A stretch of 64,000 bases of DNA, from positions 620,001 through 684,000 of the forward strand of contig JADKAQ010000001.1 of the NCBI GenBank assembly GCA_016719105.1, in the 5' to 3' direction. Origin of the DNA: Gemmatimonadota bacterium. GTDB lineage: Bacteria; Gemmatimonadota; Gemmatimonadetes; Gemmatimonadales; Gemmatimonadaceae. The notes under the pieces were generated by a model. That model did no database searches. It was given only the letters and a program-made list of their open reading frames with translations, and was not told where the DNA came from. The stretch's first letter is position 1; each line of letters begins with the position of its first letter. Both the position numbers and the translations under genes were made by a program. Shown piece by piece: positions 28,050 to 37,439 of the stretch.

Positions 28050-28874
28050 GTGCAAGAGAATTTCCGTTGGTCCCCGCCCGGAGGCCCGCTGGGCCGTCTG
28101 ACCCGGGCCGCCGAGGAGCGCGCCGCCACGCTCAGGCGGTCGATGCCCGAACTCCGCGCCCGCGCGCTCGACACCGGGGCGCCGCCGCCGTTCGCCTCGT
28201 CTCTGCGTGATGGCGCCACGGTGGCCGTGATCGCGGAGATCAAGCGGAGATCTCCCTCCAAGGGGGCGATCAACGAGGGGATCCGGGCTGGGGACCGGGC
28301 GGCGCTGTACGCCGATGCCGGCGCTCGCGCGCTGTCGATCCTGACGGAACCCTTGGAGTTTGGCGGGACGACCGAGGACCTGCTCGAGGTGCGCGCTCGC
28401 GTCGGACTCCCGCTCCTCAAGAAGGACTTTCACGTCGACGAGGCGCAGGTGTGGGAGGCTCGCGCCCTCGGAGCGTCGGCCATCCTCTTCATCGCCCGTG
28501 CCCTTGCCCCGCACCGACTGGACGTGCTGGTGGAGACGGCCCTCATGGCAGGACTCGAGGCGCTGGTCGAGATCCGCTCCGAGGCGGAGTTGGCCCGCGC
28601 GGTGGCGACGCCGGCGACGGTGATCGGGGTCAACGCCCGCGACCTGGAGACGCTGATCATCGAACCGTGGGTGACGGAGCGCCTGCTCCCGGCGATTCCC
28701 GGCGATCGGGTTCGGGTGGCCGAGAGCGGGATGTCCAGCGCCGAAGACGTGCGGCGCGCGGCGGCCCTTGGCGCACACGCCGTGCTGGTGGGGTCGTCGC
28801 TGTCGGCAGCCGACGATCCGTCAGCTGCACTTCGCGCGCTTGCCGCGGTGTCCCGAGGGGCCCATGGCGGTTGA
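28050..28874 (+). CDS. trpC: Indole-3-glycerol phosphate synthase
   Basis: A 274-residue beta/alpha-barrel enzyme that closes the indole ring from CdRP. Marks are VIAEIKRRSPSKGAI (catalytic Lys in EIKR-SPSKG), SILTEPLEFGGTTEDL, LPLLKKDFHVDE, ALVEIRSEAEL, VIGVNARDLETL and VAESGMSSAEDV. The GTG at 28050 (VQENFRWSPP) is the only convincing start; sequence further upstream in frame is the lexA antisense. Its stop overlaps trpF by 11 nt. Confidence 0.95.
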   Translation: MQENFRWSPPGGPLGRLTRAAEERAATLRRSMPELRARALDTGAPPPFASSLRDGATVAVIAEIKRRSPSKGAINEGIRAGDRAALYADAGARALSILTEPLEFGGTTEDLLEVRARVGLPLLKKDFHVDEAQVWEARALGASAILFIARALAPHRLDVLVETALMAGLEALVEIRSEAELARAVATPATVIGVNARDLETLIIEPWVTERLLPAIPGDRVRVAESGMSSAEDVRRAAALGAHAVLVGSSLSAADDPSAALRALAAVSRGAHGG

Positions 28875-29532
28875 GGTCAAGGTGTGCGGCCTGACGCGCG
28901 CCGCCGACGCCGCGCTCGCGACGGCGTTAGGCGCGGCGTACCTGGGCTTCATCTTCGCGCCCAGCCCGCGACGGCTGACGGTCGACGCCGCCGCGCAGCT
29001 GCTCGCCACCCTCGACACCGCGGACGAGGCGACGGTGCGACCGCGGCGCGTCGGCGTGTTTGCCGGGGCGGGCGTGGGGGAGATCGCGGCGGCGGTGCAT
29101 CGCCTCGGCCTCGACATCGTGCAGCTGCACGGCGCGGAGGATGCGCGTCTCGTGGCGGCGTTGCGGGATACGGTTCCCTCGGCGCTGTGGAGCGTGGTTC
29201 ACGTCGGGGAAGAGGGGATCGATCGTGCCCAGCTCGAGTGGGCGACGCGCGGGGATGGCATCCTCCTCGATGCCAAGGTGGACGGGATGCTCGGGGGGAC
29301 CGGGCGCGCCTTCGACTGGGAGCGCGAGCGAGCGGTGGTGGCGCCCCTTCGGGCGGGACGTTCCATTATTCTTGCGGGAGGGCTCACCGCCGAGAACGTG
29401 GCGCGCGCCATTGCGGTGTTTTCGCCCGATATCGTCGATGTGTCGTCCGGGGTCGAAGCGTCCCCTGGGTGCAAGGATCCGGCGCGCTTGCGCGCGTTCG
29501 TTCACGCTGTCCACGGAGTTGGTGCTGCATGA
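28864..29532 (+). CDS. trpF: Phosphoribosylanthranilate isomerase
   Basis: A 222-residue barrel enzyme that isomerises PRA to CdRP, the step before TrpC. Marks are VKVCGLTRAADAALA with the catalytic Cys, GFIFAPSPRRLT, VGVFAG, DIVQLHGAED, the catalytic Asp in ILLDAKVDGMLGGTGRAFDW, and ILAGGLTAENV, then DVSSGVEASPGCKDP. The ATG at 28864 overlaps the end of trpC; its stop overlaps trpB in ATGA form. Confidence 0.95.
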   Translation: MAVEVKVCGLTRAADAALATALGAAYLGFIFAPSPRRLTVDAAAQLLATLDTADEATVRPRRVGVFAGAGVGEIAAAVHRLGLDIVQLHGAEDARLVAALRDTVPSALWSVVHVGEEGIDRAQLEWATRGDGILLDAKVDGMLGGTGRAFDWERERAVVAPLRAGRSIILAGGLTAENVARAIAVFSPDIVDVSSGVEASPGCKDPARLRAFVHAVHGVGAA

Positions 29533-30743
29533 CCGCCCCTGTTGTCCCCGCGGGTTCGACCCCGATCTCCGAACGCGATCGGTTTGGCGCGTATGGTGGG
29601 CGCTACGTCCCCGAGACGCTGATTCCGGCGCTCGAGGAGCTCGACGCCGCCTTCGACACGGCCATGGCCGATCCCGCGTTCGTGGCCGAGTGGATGGACC
29701 TGCTGACGCATTACGTCGGCCGGCCCTCGCCGCTGAGCGATGCGCCTAGACTCTCGGCGCTCGTGGGGGCGCCGATCTGGCTCAAGCGCGAAGACCTGAA
29801 TCACACGGGGGCGCACAAGATCAACAACACCGTCGGCCAGGCGCTGCTCGCCCGGCGGATGGGGAAGACGCGCATCATCGCCGAGACCGGGGCGGGGCAG
29901 CACGGGGTGGCCACGGCGACGATCTGTGCCCGCTTCGGGCTGGGGTGCGTCGTGTACATGGGCGAGGAGGACATGCGGCGGCAATCGCTCAACGTGTACC
30001 GCATGCGCCTGATGGGCGCGGAAGTGATCCCCGTCACGTCGGGGACGCGCACGTTGAAGGACGCGACGACTGAGGCGATCCGCGATTGGGTCACGACCGT
30101 CCGTGATTCGCACTACATCATCGGCTCGGTGGTAGGGCCGGCGCCGTATCCGCGGATGGTGCGGGCCTTCCAGTCGGTGATCGGCCGGGAGGCGCGCGCG
30201 CAGATGCTGGCGCGCGCCGGGGCCCTGCCGAAGAGCGTGGTGGCCTGCGTGGGGGGCGGGTCCAACGCGATGGGAATCTTTGCCGGATTCGTTGACGACG
30301 CGGGGGTGGAACTCGTCGGTGTGGAGGCGGCCGGAGAGGGGCTCGATTCCGGCCGCCACTCGGCGTCGCTGACGTGCGGGACGCCGGGGGTGCTGCATGG
30401 CTCCCTGAGCTACCTGCTGCAGGATGCGCGCGGTCAGGTGCACCCGGCGCATTCGATCTCGGCGGGGCTGGACTATCCTGGGGTGGGGCCGGAGCACTCG
30501 TACCTAAAGGACAGTGGCCGGGCTACGTACGTGGCGGTGGACGATGCGCAGGCACTGGAGGGCTTCGCGATGCTGAGTCGGCTGGAAGGGATCATCCCGG
30601 CCCTGGAGACGGCGCACGCGGTGGCGTGGATCGCCGCGCAGCGTGGTCGGTGGGCGCCTGACGAGGGCGTCCTGCTGTGCGTGAGCGGGCGCGGGGACAA
30701 GGACGTGGCGCAGGTTCGCGAAATGGGTATCTTGGCCCCGTGA
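29529..30743 (+). CDS. trpB: Tryptophan synthase beta chain
   Basis: A 404-residue PLP enzyme that joins indole and serine. The PLP lysine is Lys97 in NHTGAHKINN. Other marks are FGAYGGRYVPETLIPAL, ETGAGQHGVATAT, the phosphate-binding CVGGGSNAMG, GVEAAGEG, and GLDYPGVGPEH. It is the standard TrpB1 type that partners TrpA. Here trpA is not adjacent: two other genes intervene, the first starting inside the trpB stop (GTGA). Confidence 0.97.
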   Translation: MTAPVVPAGSTPISERDRFGAYGGRYVPETLIPALEELDAAFDTAMADPAFVAEWMDLLTHYVGRPSPLSDAPRLSALVGAPIWLKREDLNHTGAHKINNTVGQALLARRMGKTRIIAETGAGQHGVATATICARFGLGCVVYMGEEDMRRQSLNVYRMRLMGAEVIPVTSGTRTLKDATTEAIRDWVTTVRDSHYIIGSVVGPAPYPRMVRAFQSVIGREARAQMLARAGALPKSVVACVGGGSNAMGIFAGFVDDAGVELVGVEAAGEGLDSGRHSASLTCGTPGVLHGSLSYLLQDARGQVHPAHSISAGLDYPGVGPEHSYLKDSGRATYVAVDDAQALEGFAMLSRLEGIIPALETAHAVAWIAAQRGRWAPDEGVLLCVSGRGDKDVAQVREMGILAP

Positions 30744-32449
30744 CCCTGCAGTCGGCGCCCACCTCGACCCACAGCGCGGAGGATCGCCCCGAGCCCCCAT
30801 TTCCGGTGGCGCTCGTGGAGGAGATGCTCCGCATGTTTGGTCGTGCGGTTCGCGCCCACCAGCTGTACCTCCACAACAACCCGACCTACCTGCGCGCCCT
30901 CGACAGCGCGCGTGCGGCGTTCGCGCCGATCTGGGGGCACACGGACGAGTTGGTGATCGAAGTCACCGACACGCAGCTCCGGTGGGAAGGGCACGCGGTC
31001 ATCAACGAACCGGACAAGACCACCGACGCGCTGCCGTGGATCCTCTACAAGGACGGGATCCGCGAGCTGCGGCTCATGCGCGACGTGGAGCAGCAGGAGC
31101 TCGTGGCGTTGATCGACATCCTGACGCGCGTGCGCAAGGCGTCGCCCGACGAGGATGACCTGCTGACGCTGCTGTGGGAGCAGGAGTTCGCCTTCGTGCG
31201 GTATCGCTACGTCGACATGACGCTCGAGGGGGTGGCGCCGCTCGACGCGTCGGAGCTGGCCAAGCAGGAGCGGCTGGTCGACCCGCAGGCGATCCAGGAG
31301 CCGCCGCAGGAGAACGTGCTCCCATCGGGGGTGGTCAACCTCGACGACTTCGACGCGACGCTGTACTTCCTGGACGAGCGCGAAGTGGAGTACCTGCGCG
31401 ACGCGGTGGCGACGGAGTACGCCTCGGACCTGCGGGGCAACGTCGTGGCGATCCTCCTGGACGTCTTCGAGGTGCAGGTCGATCCCGCCATCCGCGACGA
31501 GATCGTCGGGGTGCTCGACAACCTGCTCGTGCACCTGCTCACGGCCGGACAGCTGCGCACGGTCGCGCACCTGCTGCGCGAGGTGAACATCGCGGCCAAT
31601 CGGGCGCGCGACCTCACGCCGCAGCAGCGGGAGACGATCCTCTCGCTCCCCAACCGGATGAGCGAGCCCGAGGCACTGTCGCAGCTCCTGCAATCGCTGG
31701 ACGAGCGCACCGACATGGCGGAGCAGTCGGAGCTCAACGAGCTGTTCGATCAGCTGCGCGTGTCGGCGCTGGGGACGATCTTCTCGTGGCTGGGGCGGCT
31801 GCAGACGCCGCGGGTGCGCACGCAGCTCGAGGCCGCGGCGCAGCGGCTGGCGGCGGCGAACACCGGGGAGCTGGTGCGCCTGATCGGTGCGCCGGAGCGA
31901 GAGGTCTCGCTCGAGGCGATTCGCCGGTCGGGGGCGATGCGCGCGGCGGCCGCGGTTCCCGCGCTCGCCCGGCTCATGACCCAGCAGGATGGCGACGTGC
32001 GCCTGGCGGCGGTGCAGGCGCTCGCCGAGATCGGGACGCCGGGGGCGCTGCAGCAGCTGGAGCGCAGCATCGACGATCCGTCGCGCGAGGTGCGGGTGGC
32101 GACGGCGCGCGCGTTCGCGGCGCGCGTCCATCGACCGGCGCTCGCCAAGATCGAGGCGGCGATCAAGGGGAAGCGGGTCTCCGAGGCCGACCTCACGGAG
32201 AAGATGGCGCTCTTCGAGGCGTTCGGCGCGATGTGTGGCGAGGGGGGGGTGACGCTGCTCGACGGCCTGCTGAACACCAAGAGCTTCTTCGGACGTCGTG
32301 AGGACCCGGAGCTGCGGGCCTGCGCGGCGATGGCGTTGGGCCGGGTGGCGACGCCTAACGCGATCGCGGTGTTGCGCCGGGCGGCGTCGGACAAGGAGAT
32401 CCTGGTGCGCAATGCGGTGAACCGGGCGCTGCGCGGCGGGACGGCATGA
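30740..32449 (+). CDS. HEAT-repeat protein embedded in the trp operon
   Basis: 569 residues, almost wholly helical. Residues 1-110 include EEMLRMFGRAVRAHQLYLHN, which resembles the opening of the following protein. HEAT-like pairs are clear at the C-terminus (about 390-565): AAVPALARLMTQQDGDVRLA, AVQALAEIGTPGALQQL, and ELRACAAMALGRVATPNAI. No catalytic motif is seen. The GTG start overlaps the trpB stop and its end overlaps the HD-GYP gene, so it is translated within the trp operon. It probably pairs with the next protein. A function in tryptophan synthesis is not evident. Confidence 0.7.
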   Translation: MTLQSAPTSTHSAEDRPEPPFPVALVEEMLRMFGRAVRAHQLYLHNNPTYLRALDSARAAFAPIWGHTDELVIEVTDTQLRWEGHAVINEPDKTTDALPWILYKDGIRELRLMRDVEQQELVALIDILTRVRKASPDEDDLLTLLWEQEFAFVRYRYVDMTLEGVAPLDASELAKQERLVDPQAIQEPPQENVLPSGVVNLDDFDATLYFLDEREVEYLRDAVATEYASDLRGNVVAILLDVFEVQVDPAIRDEIVGVLDNLLVHLLTAGQLRTVAHLLREVNIAANRARDLTPQQRETILSLPNRMSEPEALSQLLQSLDERTDMAEQSELNELFDQLRVSALGTIFSWLGRLQTPRVRTQLEAAAQRLAAANTGELVRLIGAPEREVSLEAIRRSGAMRAAAAVPALARLMTQQDGDVRLAAVQALAEIGTPGALQQLERSIDDPSREVRVATARAFAARVHRPALAKIEAAIKGKRVSEADLTEKMALFEAFGAMCGEGGVTLLDGLLNTKSFFGRREDPELRACAAMALGRVATPNAIAVLRRAASDKEILVRNAVNRALRGGTA

Positions 32450-33966
32450 CGACGCCGCGGCACACGCCGGTTGGGGGGCTGGTGCGCTCCAGCGGTCGGA
32501 CGCCGGCCGGCGGCGCGCGCGCCCAGGTGCCGCTCAGCGACCTCACGGGCGACACCTACATCCGGCGCGCCGGCCGACAGCTCATCGTGAGCATCTACGG
32601 CGCGATGCGCGTGATTCGGCTGTATCCGCCCGAGAACGAGGCGGTGCGGAACGCGCTGAGCGACCTGGCGCAGTCAGCGCAGGACCTGCTCGAGCGCGAG
32701 CACGAAGTCGAGCTACGCGCCTCGAACGAGTTCATCTTCGTGAACTCGACGCGCTTGCGTCTCGACCTCGACAACTACGCCAGCTTCTCGCAGATCCTGT
32801 CGGTGCTGCGCGCCGTCGGTGTGGGGTCGGTACGCCTCAGCGACACGGCGCAGGCGCGCGACTGGCTCGTCTTCCTGTCGCTCTTGCTGAGCCAGAGCAA
32901 GGCCGGCGATGACGTCACCGCCTTCGACCTCACCGAGAAGTTGGCGGCCGCCGGGGTGACGTGCTTCGAACTCGGCGCCCCGCTCGTCACCGAGGACGAC
33001 ACCGACTTTCGCCAGCGCGCCAAGGAAGCGGCCAAGCGGACCTACTCGCAGTCGGTGGCCGTGACCAAGGAAGTGATGAACTCGGTGCGCATGGGGGCGT
33101 CACCGAACATCAAGAAGATCAAGCGCGTGGTGCAGACCATCGTCGACCAGATCCTCAACGAGGAGACGTCGCTGGTGGGGCTCACCACCATCCGCGACTA
33201 CGACGAGTACACGTTCACGCACTCGGTGAACGTCTGCATCTTCTCGGTGGCGCTGGGCCGACGACTGGGGCTGAGCAAGATGCAGCTCTACGACCTGGGG
33301 CTGGCGGCGCTGTTCCACGACATCGGCAAGTCGCGCGTCCCGCTCTCGGTGCTGAACAAGACCGACGGGCTCTCCGACGACGACTGGCGCTGGCTGGCGG
33401 CGCACCCGTGGCTCGGGGTGCTGGCGCTGTTCCACATGCGCGGGCAACAGGAGTTGCCCTATCGCGCGATGGTGGTGGCGTACGAGCATCACATGAAGCA
33501 GGACCTGACGGGATACCCCAAGACGATCCGGCCGCGCGCGCAGAGCATCTTCAGCCGCATCGTGGCGGTCGCCGACGGCTTCGACGCCGCCACCACGCGG
33601 CGCGCCTACCAGACGGTCCCGATGTCGCCGGCGGCGGTGCTGGCCGGGATGCGCGACAACCCGCGCCGCGGGATGGACCCGGTGGTGGTGAAGGGGTTCA
33701 TCAACTTGTTAGGCGTCTTCCCGGTGGGGACGCTCGTCGTGCTCGACACCTTCGAGCTCGCCGTCGTGCACGCCGTGAATCCCAACCCGTCGGCGATCTC
33801 GCGCCCGGTCGTACGCATCGTGAGCGACGATCGCGGCAACGTCCTCTTCCCGGGGAACCTGGCCGACCTGACCGAGCAGAAGCCCGACGGGACGTACCTC
33901 CGCACCATCATCAAGACCGAGAATCCGGATCGCTACGGCATCAATGTCGGTGACTACTTCGTCTGA
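32446..33966 (+). CDS. HD-GYP-type phosphohydrolase domain protein
   Basis: 506 residues. The N-terminal half (about 1-190) is not recognised but contains a segment echoing the preceding protein (GAMRVIRLYPPENEAVRNAL). The C-terminal half is an HD domain of the HD-GYP class: Asp/His in YTFTHSVNVC (about 255-262), HDIGK at 291-295, EHHMKQDLTGYP at 347-358 with the GYP motif, and RIVAVADGFDAATTRR. Such domains often hydrolyse cyclic di-GMP. Some metal ligands differ from textbook forms (HHMKQDLTG instead of HHExxDGTG), so activity is uncertain. It overlaps trpA by 23 nt. Confidence 0.82.
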   Translation: MTTPRHTPVGGLVRSSGRTPAGGARAQVPLSDLTGDTYIRRAGRQLIVSIYGAMRVIRLYPPENEAVRNALSDLAQSAQDLLEREHEVELRASNEFIFVNSTRLRLDLDNYASFSQILSVLRAVGVGSVRLSDTAQARDWLVFLSLLLSQSKAGDDVTAFDLTEKLAAAGVTCFELGAPLVTEDDTDFRQRAKEAAKRTYSQSVAVTKEVMNSVRMGASPNIKKIKRVVQTIVDQILNEETSLVGLTTIRDYDEYTFTHSVNVCIFSVALGRRLGLSKMQLYDLGLAALFHDIGKSRVPLSVLNKTDGLSDDDWRWLAAHPWLGVLALFHMRGQQELPYRAMVVAYEHHMKQDLTGYPKTIRPRAQSIFSRIVAVADGFDAATTRRAYQTVPMSPAAVLAGMRDNPRRGMDPVVVKGFINLLGVFPVGTLVVLDTFELAVVHAVNPNPSAISRPVVRIVSDDRGNVLFPGNLADLTEQKPDGTYLRTIIKTENPDRYGINVGDYFV

Positions 33967-34735
33967 CGCGCTGTCCCTTCGTTTCGCTTCGCTGGCCCGC
34001 GAGGGACGGCGGGCGCTCGTGACGTACATGACGGCGGGGCACCCCGATCCGGCGCAATCGGTCGCGCTCATGCGCGCGCTCGAGGCCGGCGGCGCCGACA
34101 TCATCGAGGTCGGGGTCCCGTTCTCCGATCCGATGGCCGATGGACCGGTGATCCAGCGCAGCTCCCAGGTCGCGCTCGAGCACGGCACCGGGCTTACCCA
34201 GGTCTTGGACCTCGTGCGCGAGGCCGGGCTCTCCGTCCCGGTCGTCCTGTTCAGCTACCTCAACCCGATCATGGCGGCGGGGCAGGACGTGCTCGAGCGC
34301 GCCGCGCAGGCGGGCGTGCACGGGTTGCTGCTGACGGATCTCCCGGTGGGGGCCGACCCGGTGCGCGAGGCGTGGGTCGGTGCGGGACCGCTCGCCTTCG
34401 TGCGACTTGTCGCGCCGACGACGCCGGCTGACCGCATGCGCGAGATCGCCCACCACGGACGCGGCTTCGTGTACCTCATTTCGCGGTTAGGGGTGACCGG
34501 GATGCAACACGACGTCGCCAGCGACCTCCCGGAGACCATCGCCCGCCTGCGCGGGGCCACCGACCTCCCGATCTGCGTCGGCTTCGGCGTCTCGACCGGC
34601 GCGCAGGCGCAGGCCATCGGGCGCCTGGCCGATGGCATCGTCGTCGGGAGCGCGATCGTGAAGGCGGCCGAAGCGGGGGTGGACGCGGCGCACGCCCTTA
34701 CCGTCGAATTGCGCCGGGCACTCGACTCCATCTGA
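33944..34735 (+). CDS. trpA: Tryptophan synthase alpha chain
   Basis: A 263-residue barrel that splits indole-3-glycerol phosphate to indole and feeds TrpB. Catalytic Glu55 and Asp66 are seen in ADIIEVGVPFSDPMADGP. Other marks are TYMTAGHPDP, GVHGLLLTDLPV, FVYLISRLGVTG and CVGFGVSTG, then GIVVGSAIVK. The ATG at 33944 lies inside the end of the HD-GYP gene; this deep overlap suggests tight coupling. Confidence 0.96.
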   Translation: MSVTTSSDALSLRFASLAREGRRALVTYMTAGHPDPAQSVALMRALEAGGADIIEVGVPFSDPMADGPVIQRSSQVALEHGTGLTQVLDLVREAGLSVPVVLFSYLNPIMAAGQDVLERAAQAGVHGLLLTDLPVGADPVREAWVGAGPLAFVRLVAPTTPADRMREIAHHGRGFVYLISRLGVTGMQHDVASDLPETIARLRGATDLPICVGFGVSTGAQAQAIGRLADGIVVGSAIVKAAEAGVDAAHALTVELRRALDSI

Positions 34736-34736
34736 C

Positions 34737-36824
34737 GTGCGACTGCGCGTCGACCTGATCACGCGCGGCGTCGCCGTCGCTGGCACGGCGTCGGTCGCCG
34801 CGCTCGTCGTGGTCGATCCCCGGTGGGCGGCGCACCCGATCGGATTGGCGATCGCCTTCATCGCCACGATCCTGCTGCGCGCCCGACCGATCGCGCTGAC
34901 GAAGTACTCCACGCTCACCGGGTTGCCGGTGTCGGCGATGGCCGGGGCGCTGATCCTCGGCGCCAGCGGGGCGGCGATGGCCGTCTTTGCGGGAGTGCTG
35001 GTCGCCGACTGGCTGCTGCAGCGCAAGGCGCTGGCGTGGGCCTGGGTCAACGCCGGGCGCGAGTCGCTCGCGCTGGTGGCCGCGTGCGGCGCCTACGCCG
35101 CCGCCGCGGCGGTGCTCAATGTGCAGCTGACGGGGACGCTCTCGGCCGAGGGGGTCCCGGCGATGTCGACGCTCGTCTTCGCCTACTTCATCGCCTCGCG
35201 GGCGCTGCAGTACTTCTCGCTCCTCGTCCGCGACAAGCTCCTCCCCGACGAACGGTCGCTGATCCTCCGCTACGAGGTCATTGCGTTCGGCGCCTCCTCC
35301 GCCGCGGTGCTCCTGGTCGTGCTCACCGTGACCAACGTCGGCCTGGCCGGATGGGTGGTGGTCACGGTGGCGTTAGGCTTCGGGGCGCTCCTCTTCCAGC
35401 GCATCATCGAGGAGGCGATCGCCGCCGAGGAGCTGAACAAGATCCACCAGATGGAGCTGGTCGTGGCGAGCGACGCCTCGCTCGCCGATGCCTTCCAGCG
35501 CATCGCCGGACTGGCCAATCGCCTCGTCGACTGGCGTGACTTCCGGATCCATCGCCTGCAGGAGGGGGAGCCGCGCCTGCTCTTCACCGGGCGTGATGGG
35601 CTCATCGAACCGCCGATCGTCCCGCCAGACGAAGGGCGCCAGCTGCGCGACGAGGCGCTGGTCACCGGGCGTCCGGTGGTCGTCGTCGACGCGCTGACCG
35701 ACCCTCGCCTCGCCGGCGCACGCGACACCGTGCGCAGCGCTGTCGTCGTTCCGCTGCGTTTCGGCGAACGCACGGTGGGGTTGCTGGAGCTGGAGCACCA
35801 CAAGCGCGGAACCTACGGGGCCAAGCAGCTCGGCGTGGTGCAGCGCTTCGCCTCGCAGCTGGCGACGACGATCCACATCCAGGATCTGCGGCGCCCGCTC
35901 GCCGAGTCGGTGTCGCGACTCGAACGGCAGGTGGAGACGATGAGCGAGTCGGCGCACCAGCTGCGCAGCGGTGCCGAGACGGTCGCGCGACTGGCCGCTG
36001 AGATCTCGCGCTCGGTGGCCGAGGCGAGCGATCAGGCCGCACGAGGACACGATGCGGCGGCCGAGGTGCACGCGACGACGTCGTCCATCGCCCGCGACGC
36101 GCGCGAGGCGGCGTCGGCCAGCGATCGCGCGGTGCAGATCGCCACCGAGCATCGCGGCACGATCGGGACCGCGATCGAACGGCTGGTGAGCGCGAAGGGG
36201 TTCGTCGGTGAGAGCGGGATGATCATGGGCGATCTGGGCGACGAAACGCGCCGCGTGACGTCGTTCATCGGCGTGATCAAGGACCTGGCGGAGCAAACCA
36301 ACCTCCTGGCGCTCAACGCCGCGATCGAAGCGGCACGGGCTGGCGAGGAGGGACGCGGCTTCGCGGTCGTGGCGGAAGAGATCCGCAAACTGGCCGAACA
36401 GAGCGGGAAAGCGTCGGAGGAGGCGTCGGTGCTGGTGGCCACGCTGGCCGGGCAGATGGAACGGGCCACGCGCCAGATGGATCGCGGGCGCTCAATGGTG
36501 GCCGACGTGGAAGGGCTCTCGGAGTCGGCGCGGGATGCGATGGCGCAGGTCGTCGACTCGTCGCGTTCGGCCGCGACCTGGGCCAAGCGCATCGCGGAGG
36601 TCTCGCGCGCGCAGGAAGACGCGGTGGGCGGCGTGCGCGACCGCATCGCCCGCATCGCCGAGATCTCGGGGCGCAACCGGGAGGGGGCGGCCCAGGTGGC
36701 GGGAACGGCCGAGTCGCAGGCGCGCTCGGTGCACGAAGTGGAAGAGTCGACGCGGGAGTTGCGCGAACTCGCCACCTATCTCGCCGACCTGGCCCGGCGC
36801 CTCACGCGACTCACGCAGGGCTGA
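34737..36824 (+). CDS. Methyl-accepting-chemotaxis-type receptor with membrane N-terminus and GAF domain
   Basis: 695 residues. About six hydrophobic segments fill residues 1-225. A GAF-like domain follows (about 240-385: RIHRLQEGEPRLLFTGRDGL, VVVPLRFGERTVGLLELEHH). The C-terminal 300 residues are a coiled-coil signalling domain with the conserved hairpin tip containing DLAEQTNLLALNAAIEAARA then GEEGRGFAVVAEEIRKLAEQ. No HAMP or periplasmic sensor is evident. No che genes are in the window. The GTG start follows trpA by one base, so it is co-transcribed with the trp genes. Confidence 0.85.
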   Translation: MRLRVDLITRGVAVAGTASVAALVVVDPRWAAHPIGLAIAFIATILLRARPIALTKYSTLTGLPVSAMAGALILGASGAAMAVFAGVLVADWLLQRKALAWAWVNAGRESLALVAACGAYAAAAAVLNVQLTGTLSAEGVPAMSTLVFAYFIASRALQYFSLLVRDKLLPDERSLILRYEVIAFGASSAAVLLVVLTVTNVGLAGWVVVTVALGFGALLFQRIIEEAIAAEELNKIHQMELVVASDASLADAFQRIAGLANRLVDWRDFRIHRLQEGEPRLLFTGRDGLIEPPIVPPDEGRQLRDEALVTGRPVVVVDALTDPRLAGARDTVRSAVVVPLRFGERTVGLLELEHHKRGTYGAKQLGVVQRFASQLATTIHIQDLRRPLAESVSRLERQVETMSESAHQLRSGAETVARLAAEISRSVAEASDQAARGHDAAAEVHATTSSIARDAREAASASDRAVQIATEHRGTIGTAIERLVSAKGFVGESGMIMGDLGDETRRVTSFIGVIKDLAEQTNLLALNAAIEAARAGEEGRGFAVVAEEIRKLAEQSGKASEEASVLVATLAGQMERATRQMDRGRSMVADVEGLSESARDAMAQVVDSSRSAATWAKRIAEVSRAQEDAVGGVRDRIARIAEISGRNREGAAQVAGTAESQARSVHEVEESTRELRELATYLADLARRLTRLTQG

Positions 36825-36863
36825 AATTGACCGCCTTTCACGCCACCGGTAGGTTGCGACGTC

Positions 36864-37439
36864 GTGCCTACTGCCGCTGATCCCACCTCACGCGAGGTCG
36901 CGCCGAGCGACCCGTTGCTTCCGCCCTGGGCCCAGGTCGGTGAGCGACGTCGCGCGCACATCGCGCGGGTGACGTCGCTGCTCGATCGCTGGAGCGATGC
37001 GCTGCACCTGACGCCCGCCGAGCGGCAGGTGTGGCACGATGCGGGGCGGTACCACGATGCGCTGCGCGACGCCCCGCTCGAGCAGTTGCGGCTGGCGGTT
37101 CCCGATCCCTCGCTCCCCGACAGCGTGCTGCACGGGCCGGCGGCGGCGCTGCGGCTGGCGGCTGAGGGGGAGTCGCGTCCCGAGCTGCTCGAGGCGATTC
37201 GCTGGCACACGCTCGGCAATCCCGAGTGGGGGCGCGTGGGGCGGGCGCTCTTCATGGCCGACTATCTCGAACCGGGGCGCCCGTTCTCGCAGGCCGATCG
37301 CGCCTTCCTGGCGTCGCACGTGCCGCTCGACTTCGATGGGGTCTTTCGGCAGGTCGTGCGGCAGCGCATCGAGTGGACGCTGCGCGAGGGGAAGACGATC
37401 TTCCCCGAGACCGCCGCCCTGTGGAATCGCGTGCGATGA
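36864..37439 (+). CDS. YqeK-like HD-domain phosphohydrolase
   Basis: 191 residues of the HD superfamily. Likely metal ligands are His32 (RRAHIARV), His58-Asp59 (VWHDAGRYHDAL), His90 (VLHGPAAAL), His115 (AIRWHTLGNPEWG) and Asp133 (FMADYLEPGRPF). The WHT...G and ADYLEPGR pattern is that of YqeK, which cleaves diadenosine tetraphosphate. The usual neighbours nadD and rsfS are absent, but a LytR_C protein follows as in many genomes. Its start lies 39 nt after the receptor gene. Confidence 0.78.
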   Translation: MPTAADPTSREVAPSDPLLPPWAQVGERRRAHIARVTSLLDRWSDALHLTPAERQVWHDAGRYHDALRDAPLEQLRLAVPDPSLPDSVLHGPAAALRLAAEGESRPELLEAIRWHTLGNPEWGRVGRALFMADYLEPGRPFSQADRAFLASHVPLDFDGVFRQVVRQRIEWTLREGKTIFPETAALWNRVR

